DNA of 64,000 nt from Bimuria novae-zelandiae CBS 107.79. Lineage: Eukaryota > Ascomycota > Dothideomycetes > Pleosporales > Didymosphaeriaceae. This document shows positions 1 to 11,639 of this stretch, in pieces; the first letter of the stretch is position 1, and each line of letters starts with the position of its first letter. Where the stretch lies: contig ML976687.1 in NCBI GenBank assembly GCA_010015655.1, forward strand, positions 486,810-550,809, read 5' to 3'. Made by a program: the position numbers and the translations under genes. The notes below the pieces were generated by a model. It was not told the DNA's origin. It saw nothing but the letters and a program-made list of their open reading frames with translations, and ran no database searches.

Positions 1-3000
1 TAAGTTATATAGGTAATAGAAGTTTAAGACAGGCTAGTTCCCTTAGGGCCTAGACCCACGCGACACTAGCACGACGATAGGGAATACATAGTTAGGAAGG
101 AATATAGACTACTTAATAATAAGATAAGACTAATATAATTTACAGTGCTTCGCGCACCTAAGCCTATAAGAAGAAATAGCTTCTTTTAATAGCTACTTAG
201 AATATAATGTATTAGCCTAGAATAAATATCTTACTCTAAACTGCCTATAACATGGGAAATAGGGAGTATATAAGTCTAATATAATTAAAGAAATCTACGC
301 ACTATATTAATAATAATATAAATAGTATAGAATTAAAGAAGTCTTAAAACTAGCCTAACTTAAGAGTTAAATCTAGGAGGTAGAGGCCTTATAGGGGACA
401 CAAAACGAGTTAAAAGACTTAAAAAACTAAATTATTACTAGGTAATAAGCTATACTAGTAATAGTATAATTATTATAGCTTATTAAGTTAATACTTGCTA
501 AGTTAAGAAACGCTTAATTAAGGATATTATAGTATATAAATATTATGTTATAGCACTTATTAACCTAGGGGCAGACGCATGTCTAATAGCCCTATAAATA
601 GTAAAAAATATAATATACTATATTATAATAAAAAGATACTACTATAGATAGGACTTGCAGACGGGACCTAGTTATAAAAATATAGTAATAGTTAGCTACG
701 CCTCGAGACGGCGCTAGTATAAGTTAATATAGAAGGCCTAGAGAGCTAACACGTCTTTACTATTACAGAAATAAGAGATATTAAAGCTATTATTAGATAT
801 AAATAGCTAGAATAATATAATCTATAAATAGACTAGATTAAACGAACGATCCCCGAAACCCACTAGCAACGGCTTAGGTGAGCCCTGGCGGAAGGGAAAC
901 TCCCCAACCTTAGGCGAGGAAAGGAAACCGACCATCTAAGATATAGGAAATATTAGTATGCAAGATAGACAGGATCTAGAAGCAACACCTAGGACAGGTA
1001 TACTGTATATAGGTCCGGGAAACCAGGATAGTTCCCGAGGACCTAGGTCTGCTAGAAGAATATAAGGAATTCGCAGACCTATTCGAAGAGCACGACGAGA
1101 CTATCCTGCCTAAACATAAGAAGTAGGATTACGAGATACTACTAGTAAAGGGAGCTAAGCTATAGCTAGAACGCCTAAGGCCCCTTACCTATAAATAAGA
1201 AAAAGAGTTAAAAGAGCTAATATAGAAGAATCTACGCTTAGGAAAGTAAAAACTTAGTGAAAGTCCTATAGCCTTCCCTATACTCTTTATTTAAAAGAAA
1301 GACGGCAGGCTGCGACTTTATATAAATTATAAATAGCTAAATACTATTATAGTTAAGAACTACTACTTATTACTACTAATAATAGAGCTTATAGATCGAC
1401 TCCGAGGAGCTAAGTAGTTTACAAAATTTAATATTTAGGATAGATTTTATAGGATTTAAATAGTAAAAAGCTATAAATAGAAGATAGCTTTCCGCACGCG
1501 ATATAGCCTCTTTAAGTATATAATTATACTAATAAGGCTAACTAATGCACTAGTAACCTTTTAAGAGCTAATAAATTAAGTATTATATAAATATTTAGAC
1601 GTATTCTGTACGGCGTATCTCGACGATATATTAATATACTTAAACAGAACACTAGAAGAATATAAGAAACATATTTATAAGGTATTAAAAAAGCTATAAG
1701 AGCATAGATTGCTCTTACACCTTAAGAAATATAAATTTTATATTACGGAAACGGAATATCTAGGATTTATAATATCCTAGGAAGGCGTTAAAATAGACCT
1801 AAAAAAATCGTAATAATAAAAGAATAATTATTACTAAAATTAGTAAAGGATATTTAATCTTTTTTAGGCTTTATTAACTTCTATCGTAAATTTATTAGGA
1901 ACTACTTAAAGGTTACCGCGTTATTAATAGAACTTATAAAGACAGGAAAATAGTAACCTCTATAGGAAGTAGAGAAGAGAGCTTTTAAATAGCTAAAGCG
2001 CCTATTCCTAACGGCACCCTTACTATAAATATATAACCTAGAGCGGCGATATCGCATCTACATAGACGCATCCGACTATGCGATGGGGGCCGTATTACTA
2101 TAGGAATGTAATAATAAGAAGTAGAGACTTGTCTTTTATTACGTAAGAAAACTCTTAGGAGTAAAGCTTAACTATAAAATTTATAATAAAGAACTACTAG
2201 TAATTATTAACTATTTTAAGTAATAAGAAGCATAGCTTAAGGGAGCTAAGCACTAAATAGAGGTATTTTTTAATTACTTTAATCTAACACGCTTTACTAC
2301 GACTAAAAAGCTTAATTAGTAATAGGCTAGATAGTCTAAATAAATAGTAGAGTTTAACTTTTATATTACGTATTTACTAGGAAACGTAAACGCTATAGTA
2401 AACATACTTAGTAAATAATTAGATCTTATAGAAGAAGATAATAGAGGTAATTATATTATAATTTTAACCTACGCGAAGGACAGAACCCTCTACTATAATA
2501 AAATATAACTTACGCTAGCACTAGAAGTGCAACGCATGGATTTTACCTATTATAGACTAGCTATAAATAGAATATAAGATTATAATAGGCTTATAAATAA
2601 GGATTACTAAGCATATAACTTATACTAAGCTATAAAATTAATAGCACGAGACTATTAAAACTATGTCTAAATTAGTAAGTACATAGCTCTATTACTAATT
2701 AAGAAGCTATATAAAGATAAAGACTAGGGATACCTAGGGATTGCTAAAACAACGCGTTAAATTGCGAATAAATATACTATCCCTAGGCTACGCCAGGCAG
2801 TATAGAAGGTACTAGGCAACTATTTAGCCTGTTATAAGAACAAGCCTAAGAGATATAAGTCCTATAGCCTCTTATAGCCACTAAAGCCACCCCTAAGGGC
2901 ATAGTCTAGTGTGACTATAGACTTTATTGTAAAACTACTAGCATTACTAGCACTAAGAAATAAGGATCCCTATAACTTAATTTTAATTATAATCTATTAA

Positions 3001-3947
3001 CTTACTAAGGAGTTAAGGTTTATACTAATTAGAGAAGCTATATTAGCAGAAGAATTAGCTTACGTAGTAAAATAAGAACTAATATTATAGGTTAGATAAC
3101 CTAATAAGTTTATTATAGGTAGGGCTAAGATATTTATATTATCGTATTAGACTACGTTTATAGCTAAATTAGGAATTAAATATAAGCTTACGATAAGCTT
3201 CTACCCTAAGATAGATAGTTAAACTAAGCGAATAAACTAAATACTAAAATAGTACTTTTAGATGTACGTAAATAAGCTTTAAGATAATTAGGTCGAGCTA
3301 TTACTAATAGCTTAACTAGCATATAATAGCACAAGATTAGCGACTATAGGATACTCGCCATACTATACTAATCACGGGTGTGAGCCAACGACTTACTAGG
3401 ATCTGTTGGACATCGAAAGTATTGCAAAAGACGCAGCTAATAAAGCAAGACTTATATAAGAATTATATAAAACGCTATAAAAAAACATTATATAACGTAA
3501 TAAGTAAATAGTAACGTAGGCGAATAAAAAAAAGTATTAAGGGACTAACCTTTAAGGAGGAGGATAGAGTCCTCCTCTTATAAAATTTTTTTAAAACTAT
3601 AAGACTAAGTAAGAAACTAGATAACCTTTAAAAAGGACTATTTAAGGTTTAAGAAGTTAGAGGACTAGTAAATTTTAAATTATAATTACTTATAGATATA
3701 CGTATACACCTAGTTTTTTACAAGTCCTTATTAAAACTAGCACTACTAGACGCCGAACTAGAATTATATTTAAAACTTAAGGACAAAGAATATAGAGTTA
3801 AAGTAATTTAGGATCTATAGAAGTTTAAACGTTAGTATAAGTACTTAGTAAAATAGGAAGGATAGCTAGAGGACTATAATACGTAGGAACTAGTAAAGAA
3901 CCTTACTAACTATAAAAAGGCTTTAGAGAAGTTCTACTAAGAGTATC
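1..3947 (+). mobile_element. Ty3/gypsy chromovirus pol, RIP-degraded, 5' end outside window
   Basis: Stop-ridden translation on the + strand still shows the pol order of a chromodomain gypsy element. A protease/RT linker with EFADLFEEHDETILPKHK lies near 1067-1120. The RT has AFPILF..KKDGRLRL near 1272-1320. The RT tail FLGFINFYRKFI is near 1861-1897 and RNase H IYIDASDYAMGAVL near 2057-2098. The integrase has DFIVKLLA near 2920, and a chromodomain with YKYLVK*EG is near 3835-3900. Expected Trp codons read TAG and Gln codons TAG/TAA, which is the RIP signature. Positions 845-1200 are clearly less mutated. No 5' LTR is visible, so the element starts before base 1. Its 3' end is displaced by the element inserted at 3948; the + frame reads on after 10594. 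Confidence 0.85.
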
Positions 3948-4216
3948 TATGAGGACGGGCACAGGCTCCTGCATCAAGAGAGTAGATAAGGTAGGTTGGC
4001 TCTATTTCAGCTACACTAAGATAAGGAGACTGTAGGTACACAGGCCTGCAGCGCTTTTATGCGCTACCGCTTGGCACGGAACATCTATCTATCCAAGATA
4101 GCTACACTGGGTGCGTGGGTAGCTACGCCTAGGCGTAAGGCAGCTGCACCCAGGCGTAAGGCAGTCGCGCCTCTTACGCGAGGTCATGTGTCCTGCCGGC
4201 ATACTAGGCCATTATA
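3948..4216 (-). repeat. 3' LTR of the nested gypsy element
   Basis: Pairs with 10321-10589 as a direct repeat of identical length. It contains two adjacent ~21-bp GC-rich tandem units (CCYAGGCGTRAGGCAG motif) near 4125-4170. The ORF across it is a by-product of this low-complexity stretch. Confidence 0.9.
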
Positions 4217-7200
4217 TCACCCCCCTCTAAGGTGGGCGCAGTCCTCTAAGTCCGTCGTGTTACTTCCTTCGTGTCTTGCCTTATACTAGTATAACCGTAG
4301 CTTTATTATCTTCCTCTATTATCTCTAGATAGGTGCCGGCCTCGTACGCTCGCAGCCAGATATCTAGTTATAGTAGTAGCCCCGCTTTATTTAGGTATAC
4401 GTTATAATACTCCTTTACCTTATATAGTGCCCTAATAAAGCCTCGGGCGTTGTACTAGGTAGGGTTAGGATTATAGGCAGTCTAGGAGACTTTATATTAT
4501 AAACGTTCTTAGTAGATGTGGCTATTAAGGATCTCCTCTACTTGCTATTTTAGATTGCTATTAACCTCTATTAGCTCCTCTTCTAGCTCTATCTAACCTA
4601 GCAGTGTGTCTATGGCGGCTTTCCGTAGGCAGTCTATATAGAAGACATTATGCATATGCATGTACAGCGGAAGCTTAACTTAGTAAGAGTGTCCTTTTAT
4701 AGTAATAATTAGGTAGGGCCTATACATCTGCTAGTTAAGCTTCTAACTAGGCTAGTTAGTTATAAAGCCTCTCGGCGTGATATAGACTTAATCGCCTACT
4801 CTAAAATCTAGCTTACGTTACTTCTTATTTACTTAACGTGCTTATTACTCCTAGGCATGAATAATCCCTCTCTAAGCTATCTTTATAGCCTGTTTTATAG
4901 CGTTATATTAAACCTTTACGTAGTTCTACGCTTCCTCTCGGGACATCTGCTTACGGGCTATAGGCGAGGTCTTTGTCCGCTCTTCCTAGTCCTAGTGGTG
5001 TATAGGCTGATGTCCGAACTCGATCTCGTATGGCAAGAGGCCTGTAGTCTTATAAGGCAGTATAGCCTGAGCCCAGTCCATGCAGGGCAGTAGGTTAGAC
5101 TAGTTATCTTAGTAGTAGTTAATAAATAGGCAAAGGCGCTAGTTAAGGTACTAGTTTATAATTTCTATGTTGCTATTAGTCTAAGGATAATAAGCTATTA
5201 AGAGCTTTTACTTAACGCCTATAAGTTAGCATAGCTTGTTTATAAATGCTAAGATGAACTGCGGGCCTCGATTAGAGATAATAGACTTGGGTAGGCCGTA
5301 CACGCGCCAGATGTAGCGATAGTACATATCTGCAGCCTGTTCCGCCGTGGTTATCTTATAGTAAGGCAGTAAGAAGCAGCGCTTACTTAGATAGTTAACT
5401 ATAATAAAGGCGTTATTGTACCCTTTCTTGTCGAGTAGGAATAATTTAAAGTCTATTAAAACGTCCTATTATGCTCGCTCTAGTATTAGTAATAGCTTAA
5501 GTAGTCCTAGGGTGCAATTACGGGGCGTATAACTCTATTAATAAGCCTTATAAGCGGCGATATAGGTGTCCACATCCTTCGCTAGATTTGGCTAGTAGTA
5601 CTAATCTCTAAGTAGCTTCGCTATCTTCCTTTTTCCTAGGTAAGTAGTGAGCTACGTAGTATAGGTGGCTTAGATTAAGTAGGTGCGTAGGATGTTAACT
5701 ACTAGGACAACTAGCCAATCTTTATATAAGAGTAGATCTTAATTATTTAGCTTCTATAGTCCTTAGTTATTAGATAGAGCTTTTTCCTGCAGCTTTTATA
5801 GGCTATTGTGATTCTAGTTTACCTTAATTACCTAATTAACGAGGGCATAAGGATCCTCTGCAAAGGGAGAGGCTAGAAAGGTGTCTATTATAGTAATCTT
5901 AAGCTCCTAGCCCTGTAATCCTTAAGTAGCTAAGTTAGCGAGTTAGGTTGTGGCTTCTTGCACTATATTAACGTCTAGCTACTTAGCCTATAAGAAGACC
6001 CTTATGCGAGCTACCTTATCCTTCTCTTTCTAAGTTTATAGTTCCTCCTGCTTGCGTGATAGCGTGTTAGCCACTACGTTAGTAGTGCCTAGTTAGTAGG
6101 TAAGCTTTAGGTTAAAATTAGCTACTATTATGGCCTAGCGTATCTGTCGAGGAGTGAGCTCGCGCTTAGTAGAGAAGTACTCTAGCGCTTAATAGTTAGT
6201 AATAGCGCTAAAGGGCTTAATTGTCTATAGACTAATAAGCTAAGATCTCTATTCTTTAAGGCTATAGATTATAGCTAGTATCTCTTTATTGTGTATATCG
6301 TAGTTCATCTGCGGGTCGCTCATTGTCTTAGAATAAAAGGCTATAGGTCGCCAGAGTCCGTTATCCTATAGCTAAGAGAGTACGCTAGTAACAACACTAT
6401 CGCTTGCGTTTGTTTCTATGCGTGTAACGTAATAGGGAGAGTAATAAGTAAGTACGTTATCTAATAGCATAAGGTCTTTAACTTACTAAAAGGCTATAAG
6501 CTCTCGCTCTCTAAAGGCATACCAGGCGCCCTTCTTAAGGAGCTTTATAAGCAGTCTAATAATGCGTCTATAGTTCTTAAGGAAGGTTTAGTAGAAGTTA
6601 CAAAAGCCTAAAAATAACTATATGCTTTTAACTAATATAGGTATAGGCTAGTCCTGTATAGTAGTAATCTTCTCTAGGTCCTTCTAAATGCCTTAAGTGC
6701 TAATAATAAGGCCAAGGAACTTTGTCCTAGTTACTATAAACTTGCTCTTCTTAATGTCTGCTTATAAACTAGCGTTGCGAAGTCGTTTAAGCACCTGCGC
6801 AACATGCTCCTTATGGTGTAGTAGATTCTTTAAGTAGATAAGGATATTGTCTAGATATGCTGTGCAAAAGTCGTTAAGTAGGCTATATAGTACCCTATTA
6901 ATATATTGCTAAAAGGTGGCAGGTCTATTATAGAGACTAAATAAGAGCACACGATACTTATAGTTACTATAGCGTATACAAAACGTAGTTAGGTCCTCTA
7001 CTTCCTTGTCTAGTTAAATGCAATAAAAGGCCTACCGTACGTCTAGCTTAGTAAATATCTTAGCACGGGCGAGCCTCGCAAGGGTCTCTTAGATAAGTAG
7101 GATAGGATAGATATCTTTCTTTATAATAGTATTAAGCTTGCAATAGTTAACATAAAATCGCTACCCTTTTCTAGGCTTTTTAATAAATAGTACTAGTAAG

Positions 7201-10200
7201 GCGTAGGGCGGGTTGCTATAAGTAATAACGCCGCGTTAAAGGTAGTTATTTAGGTAATCCTTAACAAGCTATAACTACTCTAGAGACATGCTATATAGTA
7301 GGCTTAATATTAGTATGTTATCCGCGGTTAGCTTAATATTGTAATTAACGCTATCGCGGTATAAAGGTAGTACGTTAGAGTCTTTCTTTAAGAAGTAAGC
7401 TAGGGTAGCGCCTGTATAGCCTAGAAATAGTAACTTCTTTGCAAGAAGCTAGCGGAGTTCTTTGTCTAGGTCTAGCGGGTCTATCTAGCCTAGCTCCTCC
7501 TTATAGTCTTAGATTAGCTTCTCTACTTTATAAACACTAATATAGCTAATAACTATCTCTTTCTAACGCGCATTAATTATAAATGCTATAGCTCTTATAA
7601 TATTAATCTTAAGGCCTGCCTTAGCGAGGTCCTCGCGGGAGACAGGTTTAGGGCGAGTTAGCTACTACTTTTATAATAGTAGCGCTTAGTAGCAGAGCTG
7701 CTCCTCTATCTTCGCTAGGTTCTTTTAGTAGGTACGACGCTAAGGGGATTGCTGCGATAAGTAGTAGATATGCCATATAATAGCCACGTCCATAAGCTTA
7801 TCACGTTAGTTAGTATCTGCCTAATATTTAGAATTAATTCCTGTAGCTGTGCCCCGCGTTAGGATAATAATATCTTATTTATAGTTAATCTATATTATAT
7901 CTAGCCACTTAAGTATCTACTACCTATAGTTAATCTAAACGTTAGCTTCCTTAAGAAGCTTGCGGCTGACTATAAGGTCGTGATGGCTAGTGTCGCAGGG
8001 TATAAAGTGAGTAGTAAGGCGGTAGCTATCTAGCACTAGGTTAGCCTAGAAGTGCTTATTCACCTGCCCGTTTAGTTAACTATTATATCTAGCTAGGGGA
8101 ACAGCTTCTATACTTTTAATAAATATCTTAAGTCCCTTCTTAATTATGTAGAGGTATTTAAGGTAGACTAGGACGTAGCTACTTGCGCCTGTATTAATAA
8201 GAGCCTTTAACTTAATCGCTAGCCTGTTTGTTGAGATACGGTAGGGTAGAGTGAAAGCACTTTCGCTAAATAAGAGATCTTGTATGCTAGCAGCTCCTAT
8301 AGGATTCTCTAGGAAGGAGACTTCTCCTAGAGTAATACTTTTCCTAATTCCTTGTTAGAAGAGAGGAAGCCTTTGTCCTTAGCTTTATAGTATATCTCTT
8401 CGTTAGCTTGCGGTGCTAAATTACTAGCCTTTAACGCTTTCTAATTAATAGGGCTATTTAGGCAGTCTCGAGTAATATATCTTAACTTTTTATAATAGTA
8501 GCAGGTAAGCTAGCCGCCTAGAGCTATAGTGGCGGCGCGCGTTGGCTATATGCGAGTAAGGGGCTACGCTAGTATTAAAGCGTACTCGCGAGACCTAGTG
8601 GCTAAGGTAGGAGTAGCCTTTTTTTAAGATTCTCGTTTAGCGCGCGCTATAACTTAGGAGTCTATAATTGCTACCTCTCGTGCGAGGTCGCGGGCGATGT
8701 TAACAAACTTAGAGTAATTATCCTTAAGGCAATGAATATTATAGCCTATATCTATGCAGAGTTAATCTATAAGCTTCTTATAGAACTTTTTAACTTATTA
8801 GTTAGTAGGTAGCTTACGCTGCGTCGCAAGGCGGAAGAAATCTGCTTAGAAGCTAGTAAACTTAGCTATAGAGCAGAGGCGTAGTTAGATAAATGCCTAA
8901 CAGGCCTTCTTCTCCTTATGTAGGTCGCTAAAAGCTTGCTCTATTATATCTATTATAAATTTACTATTAATACGTTCGCCACCGTCTTATAGAGCTCTAA
9001 TTAAAGTTATAAGTTAGTTACGGGCGGGATCCTCTATGCGTATAGTTATATATGCTGTAATACGCTCTTAGGTATCCTCTAAAGTCTCTCCCACAAACTA
9101 ATCGCGGTTGGACTAAAGTTTATTCTCTATATAGGCCCTCTAGTGCTTAAAGGTCGTAGTTGTCTTGCCGTCTAAGAGTAGTAGAGGGTCTAGGAACTTA
9201 ATTAAGCGCTAGCTTACGCCTAAAGAGCGTGTATGTAGACAAGTAATAGGCTTAAATAGTAATAAGCGCGAAAAACATAAGTTATTAGGCTCGCTAGACT
9301 TAGAGCTTAGCGGGTCGTTAGTAAAGGAGACGCTCTAGCTTAGGGTCTAAAGGAGGATTTAGAATTTAGTTATACAAGATTAAGTTACTAGTGTATTAGG
9401 GGTAGAGCCTACTATAGCCTATTTAGCAAGTTAGGCTTCTAACCTGTCTATCTTTTACTGCGCTTAAACAAGGGCTCTATACAGCCCTTCGCCTTTAGCC
9501 AAGGCATTAGTAGCGATCTGGCGGTATATATGTAGTTGTTATTGCTCCACACTATAAAGAAGTAGCTAGCTAACTAGCTCTATAGTAATCTTTGCTAGTT
9601 CCTGCCTAAAATACTTAATTACGGCCTCTAGCGTCGCAGTGATCAGGTTGTTACTAGCAAACGTAGATAGCTAGGGAGGTTATAAGAGGTCCTTATTAAT
9701 ACCTTACTAGATACGAGCAAGTTTTAGGGAAGTGTCTTAATCGTGGTTTTCCTTAGTAATAGAGCTGTAGCTCTGGATTTCGTGTTCTTAGTAGATAAAA
9801 GGCTTAAATAGGTTGTACGCGCTGCCTAGTATCTCCTTTTTTAAAACTAACGCTATAAATAGGTGTTTTAGTGCTATTTTATTAATACTACGGGTAGAGT
9901 AGCTAGTTATTAGTTCTTTAGTAGGGAGAAGGCGAGCAGGTAGTGCTTAGGATAGTTAGTAGGGATAGGTTCCTCTCTTATAAAGGCTAGGGCTCTTATA
10001 GCCCTCTTTATATAAGTAGTAGGTTGCCTATATAGTACGTTCGTTAAGTAAAGGGTAGTAGGCTAATTAGCTCTCCTAGCTAGCTGCGGCGTGCTGTTTT
10101 TAAACTATATACTTTAACTCCCTTTAAGTAGTACGTTGCTTAGTAGTATTAGGACCTTTTATTATAAGTAATTATACTTTATAATAAACTAATAGCTTAG

Positions 10201-10320
10201 CGTAGTTATATAATAAATCCCTTAAGGTAGTTATTATTAAGTCGTGCGCATAGGCAGATTAAGCGGTTTAACCTAATATTTTATTACTATCTCTAGCTAA
10301 GTGAAGAGATCTTAGTGTAA

Positions 10321-10589
10321 TATAAGGATAAGCACAGGCTCCTGCATTAAGAGAGTAGATAAGGTAGGTTGGCTCTATTTTAGCTACACTAAGATGAGGA
10401 GACTGTAGGTACACAGGCCTGCGGCGCTTTTATGCGCTGCCGCTCGGCACGGAACATCTATTTATCCGAGATAGCTACACTGGGTGCGTGGGCAGTTGCG
10501 CCTAGGCGTGAGGCAGCTGCACCCAGGCGTGAGGCAGTCGCGCCTCTTACGCGAGGTCATGTGTCCTGCCGGCATGCCAGGCCGTCACA
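10321..10589 (-). repeat. 5' LTR of the nested gypsy element
   Basis: Direct repeat of 3948-4216. It is less RIP-mutated at several positions (for example GGCCGTCACA here against GGCCATTATA in the other copy), so the differences can be polarised. It carries the same 21-bp tandem units near 10497-10542. Confidence 0.9.
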
Positions 10590-10594
10590 GTATC

Positions 10595-11059
10595 TAAAAA
10601 AGCTAAGGCTAAAGGTTTAGAATTATTAGAATTAAAAGGTAGAGGATAAACAGACTAGTCTAAGGTAAAAAAGCTAGGTATAAGACCCTCTTCTAATTAA
10701 GTAATATCCTAGCCTAATAATTCTATCCCCTTAAGATATTTAATTTTCTTAATAAATTTTATTAAGTTAGTAAAAAGCTTTCCTTTACGCTTCTTAAGTA
10801 AATACTTTTACTTTAGTAACTTTTTCCTTTTACTATAAGTAGCTTAGAGGGCTACTATAGCTATCTCTTTTTTAACTATTACTACCTCTTCTAGGCGCTC
10901 GAGCCTATCCACTTTAAAATTAATTAAGGAAAAATTTAAAACTATAGGTTTTACTAGCTTACACTTCGCAACGCTATTGTTATAATAGTTATTATACTAT
11001 ATTTTAAGAAATAATAGCTTATAGGTTAAATCCTTCTTCGCGTAGTATTTGCAGGACAT
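10595..11059 (-). pseudogene. RIP-degraded Cys/coiled-coil ORF at the gypsy 3' end
   Basis: Reading from an ATG at 11057-11059 downward gives about 150 residues with a handful of TAG/TAA codons in one frame. It starts MSCKYYAKKDLTYK, which would be a C-x2-C...C pattern before RIP turned TGC/TGT into TAC/TAT. A charged coiled coil follows (VDRLERLEEVV.VKKEIAIVA) and then a basic stretch (SKRKKLLK). This resembles the repeated small Cys-rich coiled-coil ORFs seen in Dothideomycete genomes; that is recall, not a search result. It lies beyond the chromodomain end of the leftmost gypsy element, on the opposite strand, and is cut by the nested insertion at 10589. Confidence 0.45.
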
Positions 11060-11400
11060 TATAATAATCTAACTAATTAAATTTATTTAATTTCTAACAA
11101 AATAATAATAGAGGATACTTTAAGAGGATATTAGCTACTGCATAAGGACATGCAGAGGAAGGAGGAGGATAGTTTTATAGTCTAGAAGTTAACGGTGGGA
11201 CGGAAAGCCTTATAACGGCATTCGGGCCCCGCCTCAGGCTTACGTAACGTCCCAGGCTGTCCCAGACGCCAAGACCATAGGACACCGTGGGACCACGTGA
11301 TCCCTGCTCACGTAACGTCCCAGGAAATCCCATGGGATTCCACGATGCCAGGATATAGGACATCGTGGGATTCTATAGGATAAGAAGGATATATATATAC
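11060..11400 (-). repeat. LTR/leader-like repeat, inverted copy at 28060-28396
   Basis: The reverse complement of 11060-11170 aligns almost base for base with 28277-28392, including ATGTCCTTATGCA and the A/T-rich tail. The purine-rich AGGAAGGAGGAGGATAG near 11155-11170 looks like a polypurine tract. Positions 11225-11365 hold two imperfect ~70-bp direct units, each starting ACGTAACGTCCCAGG and carrying a GGACAYCGTGGGA motif. The 62-codon ORF here is incidental. It is probably an LTR or leader of the element to which the adjacent minus-strand ORF belongs. Confidence 0.55.
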
Positions 11401-11639
11401 AGGAAGGTTTCCTTTATTATGCTCCTTATAGTTAACTTATATATCTTCTATGCAAGTACTTTCTCCTATATAGACTAATAGTTATTTTATTTTATTATAA
11501 GATTAAATTATCTAGCCTCGCGCTAAGTGTCGCATTAACTTATATTATTAAATAATCTATAAAGCACCACGATACCTTACCGCCCTAACCTAGATCGGAA
11601 CAAGGTGTGAGCGCCTTATAATACTATATACGTGCGTTT
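11401..11639. other. AT-rich spacer between repeats
   Basis: No ORF, LTR match or RNA gene was recognised. It may hold the undetected 3' LTR of the element that follows. Confidence 0.4.

Larger units (their letters stand above)
3948..10589 (-). mobile_element. Nested Ty3/gypsy LTR retrotransposon, full length, RIP-degraded
   Basis: A 6,642-bp element lies on the minus strand between 269-bp LTRs at 3948-4216 and 10321-10589. GTATC is present on both sides, at 3943-3947 and 10590-10594. Read on the minus strand the LTR runs TGTGACGGCC...CCTCATA; the final TA is best read as a RIP-mutated CA. The polypurine tract TTAGAGGGGGGTGA abuts the 3' LTR (plus 4217-4230). Inside, minus-strand RT is recognisable (KIFTKLDVR*AFYCI near 7000-7050), as is an integrase C-terminal KLDFRVGD*VYITPR near 4755-4810. 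All frames are broken by TAG/TAA. It is a nested insertion, younger than its host. The two LTRs differ mainly by transitions and keep more CA/TG than the interior. Confidence 0.9.

Noticed and set aside
4059..4289. 76-codon ORF and its relative at 10432-10620
   Set aside because: Both lie in the LTRs of the nested gypsy element and reflect GC-rich tandem units; no domain and no conserved start.
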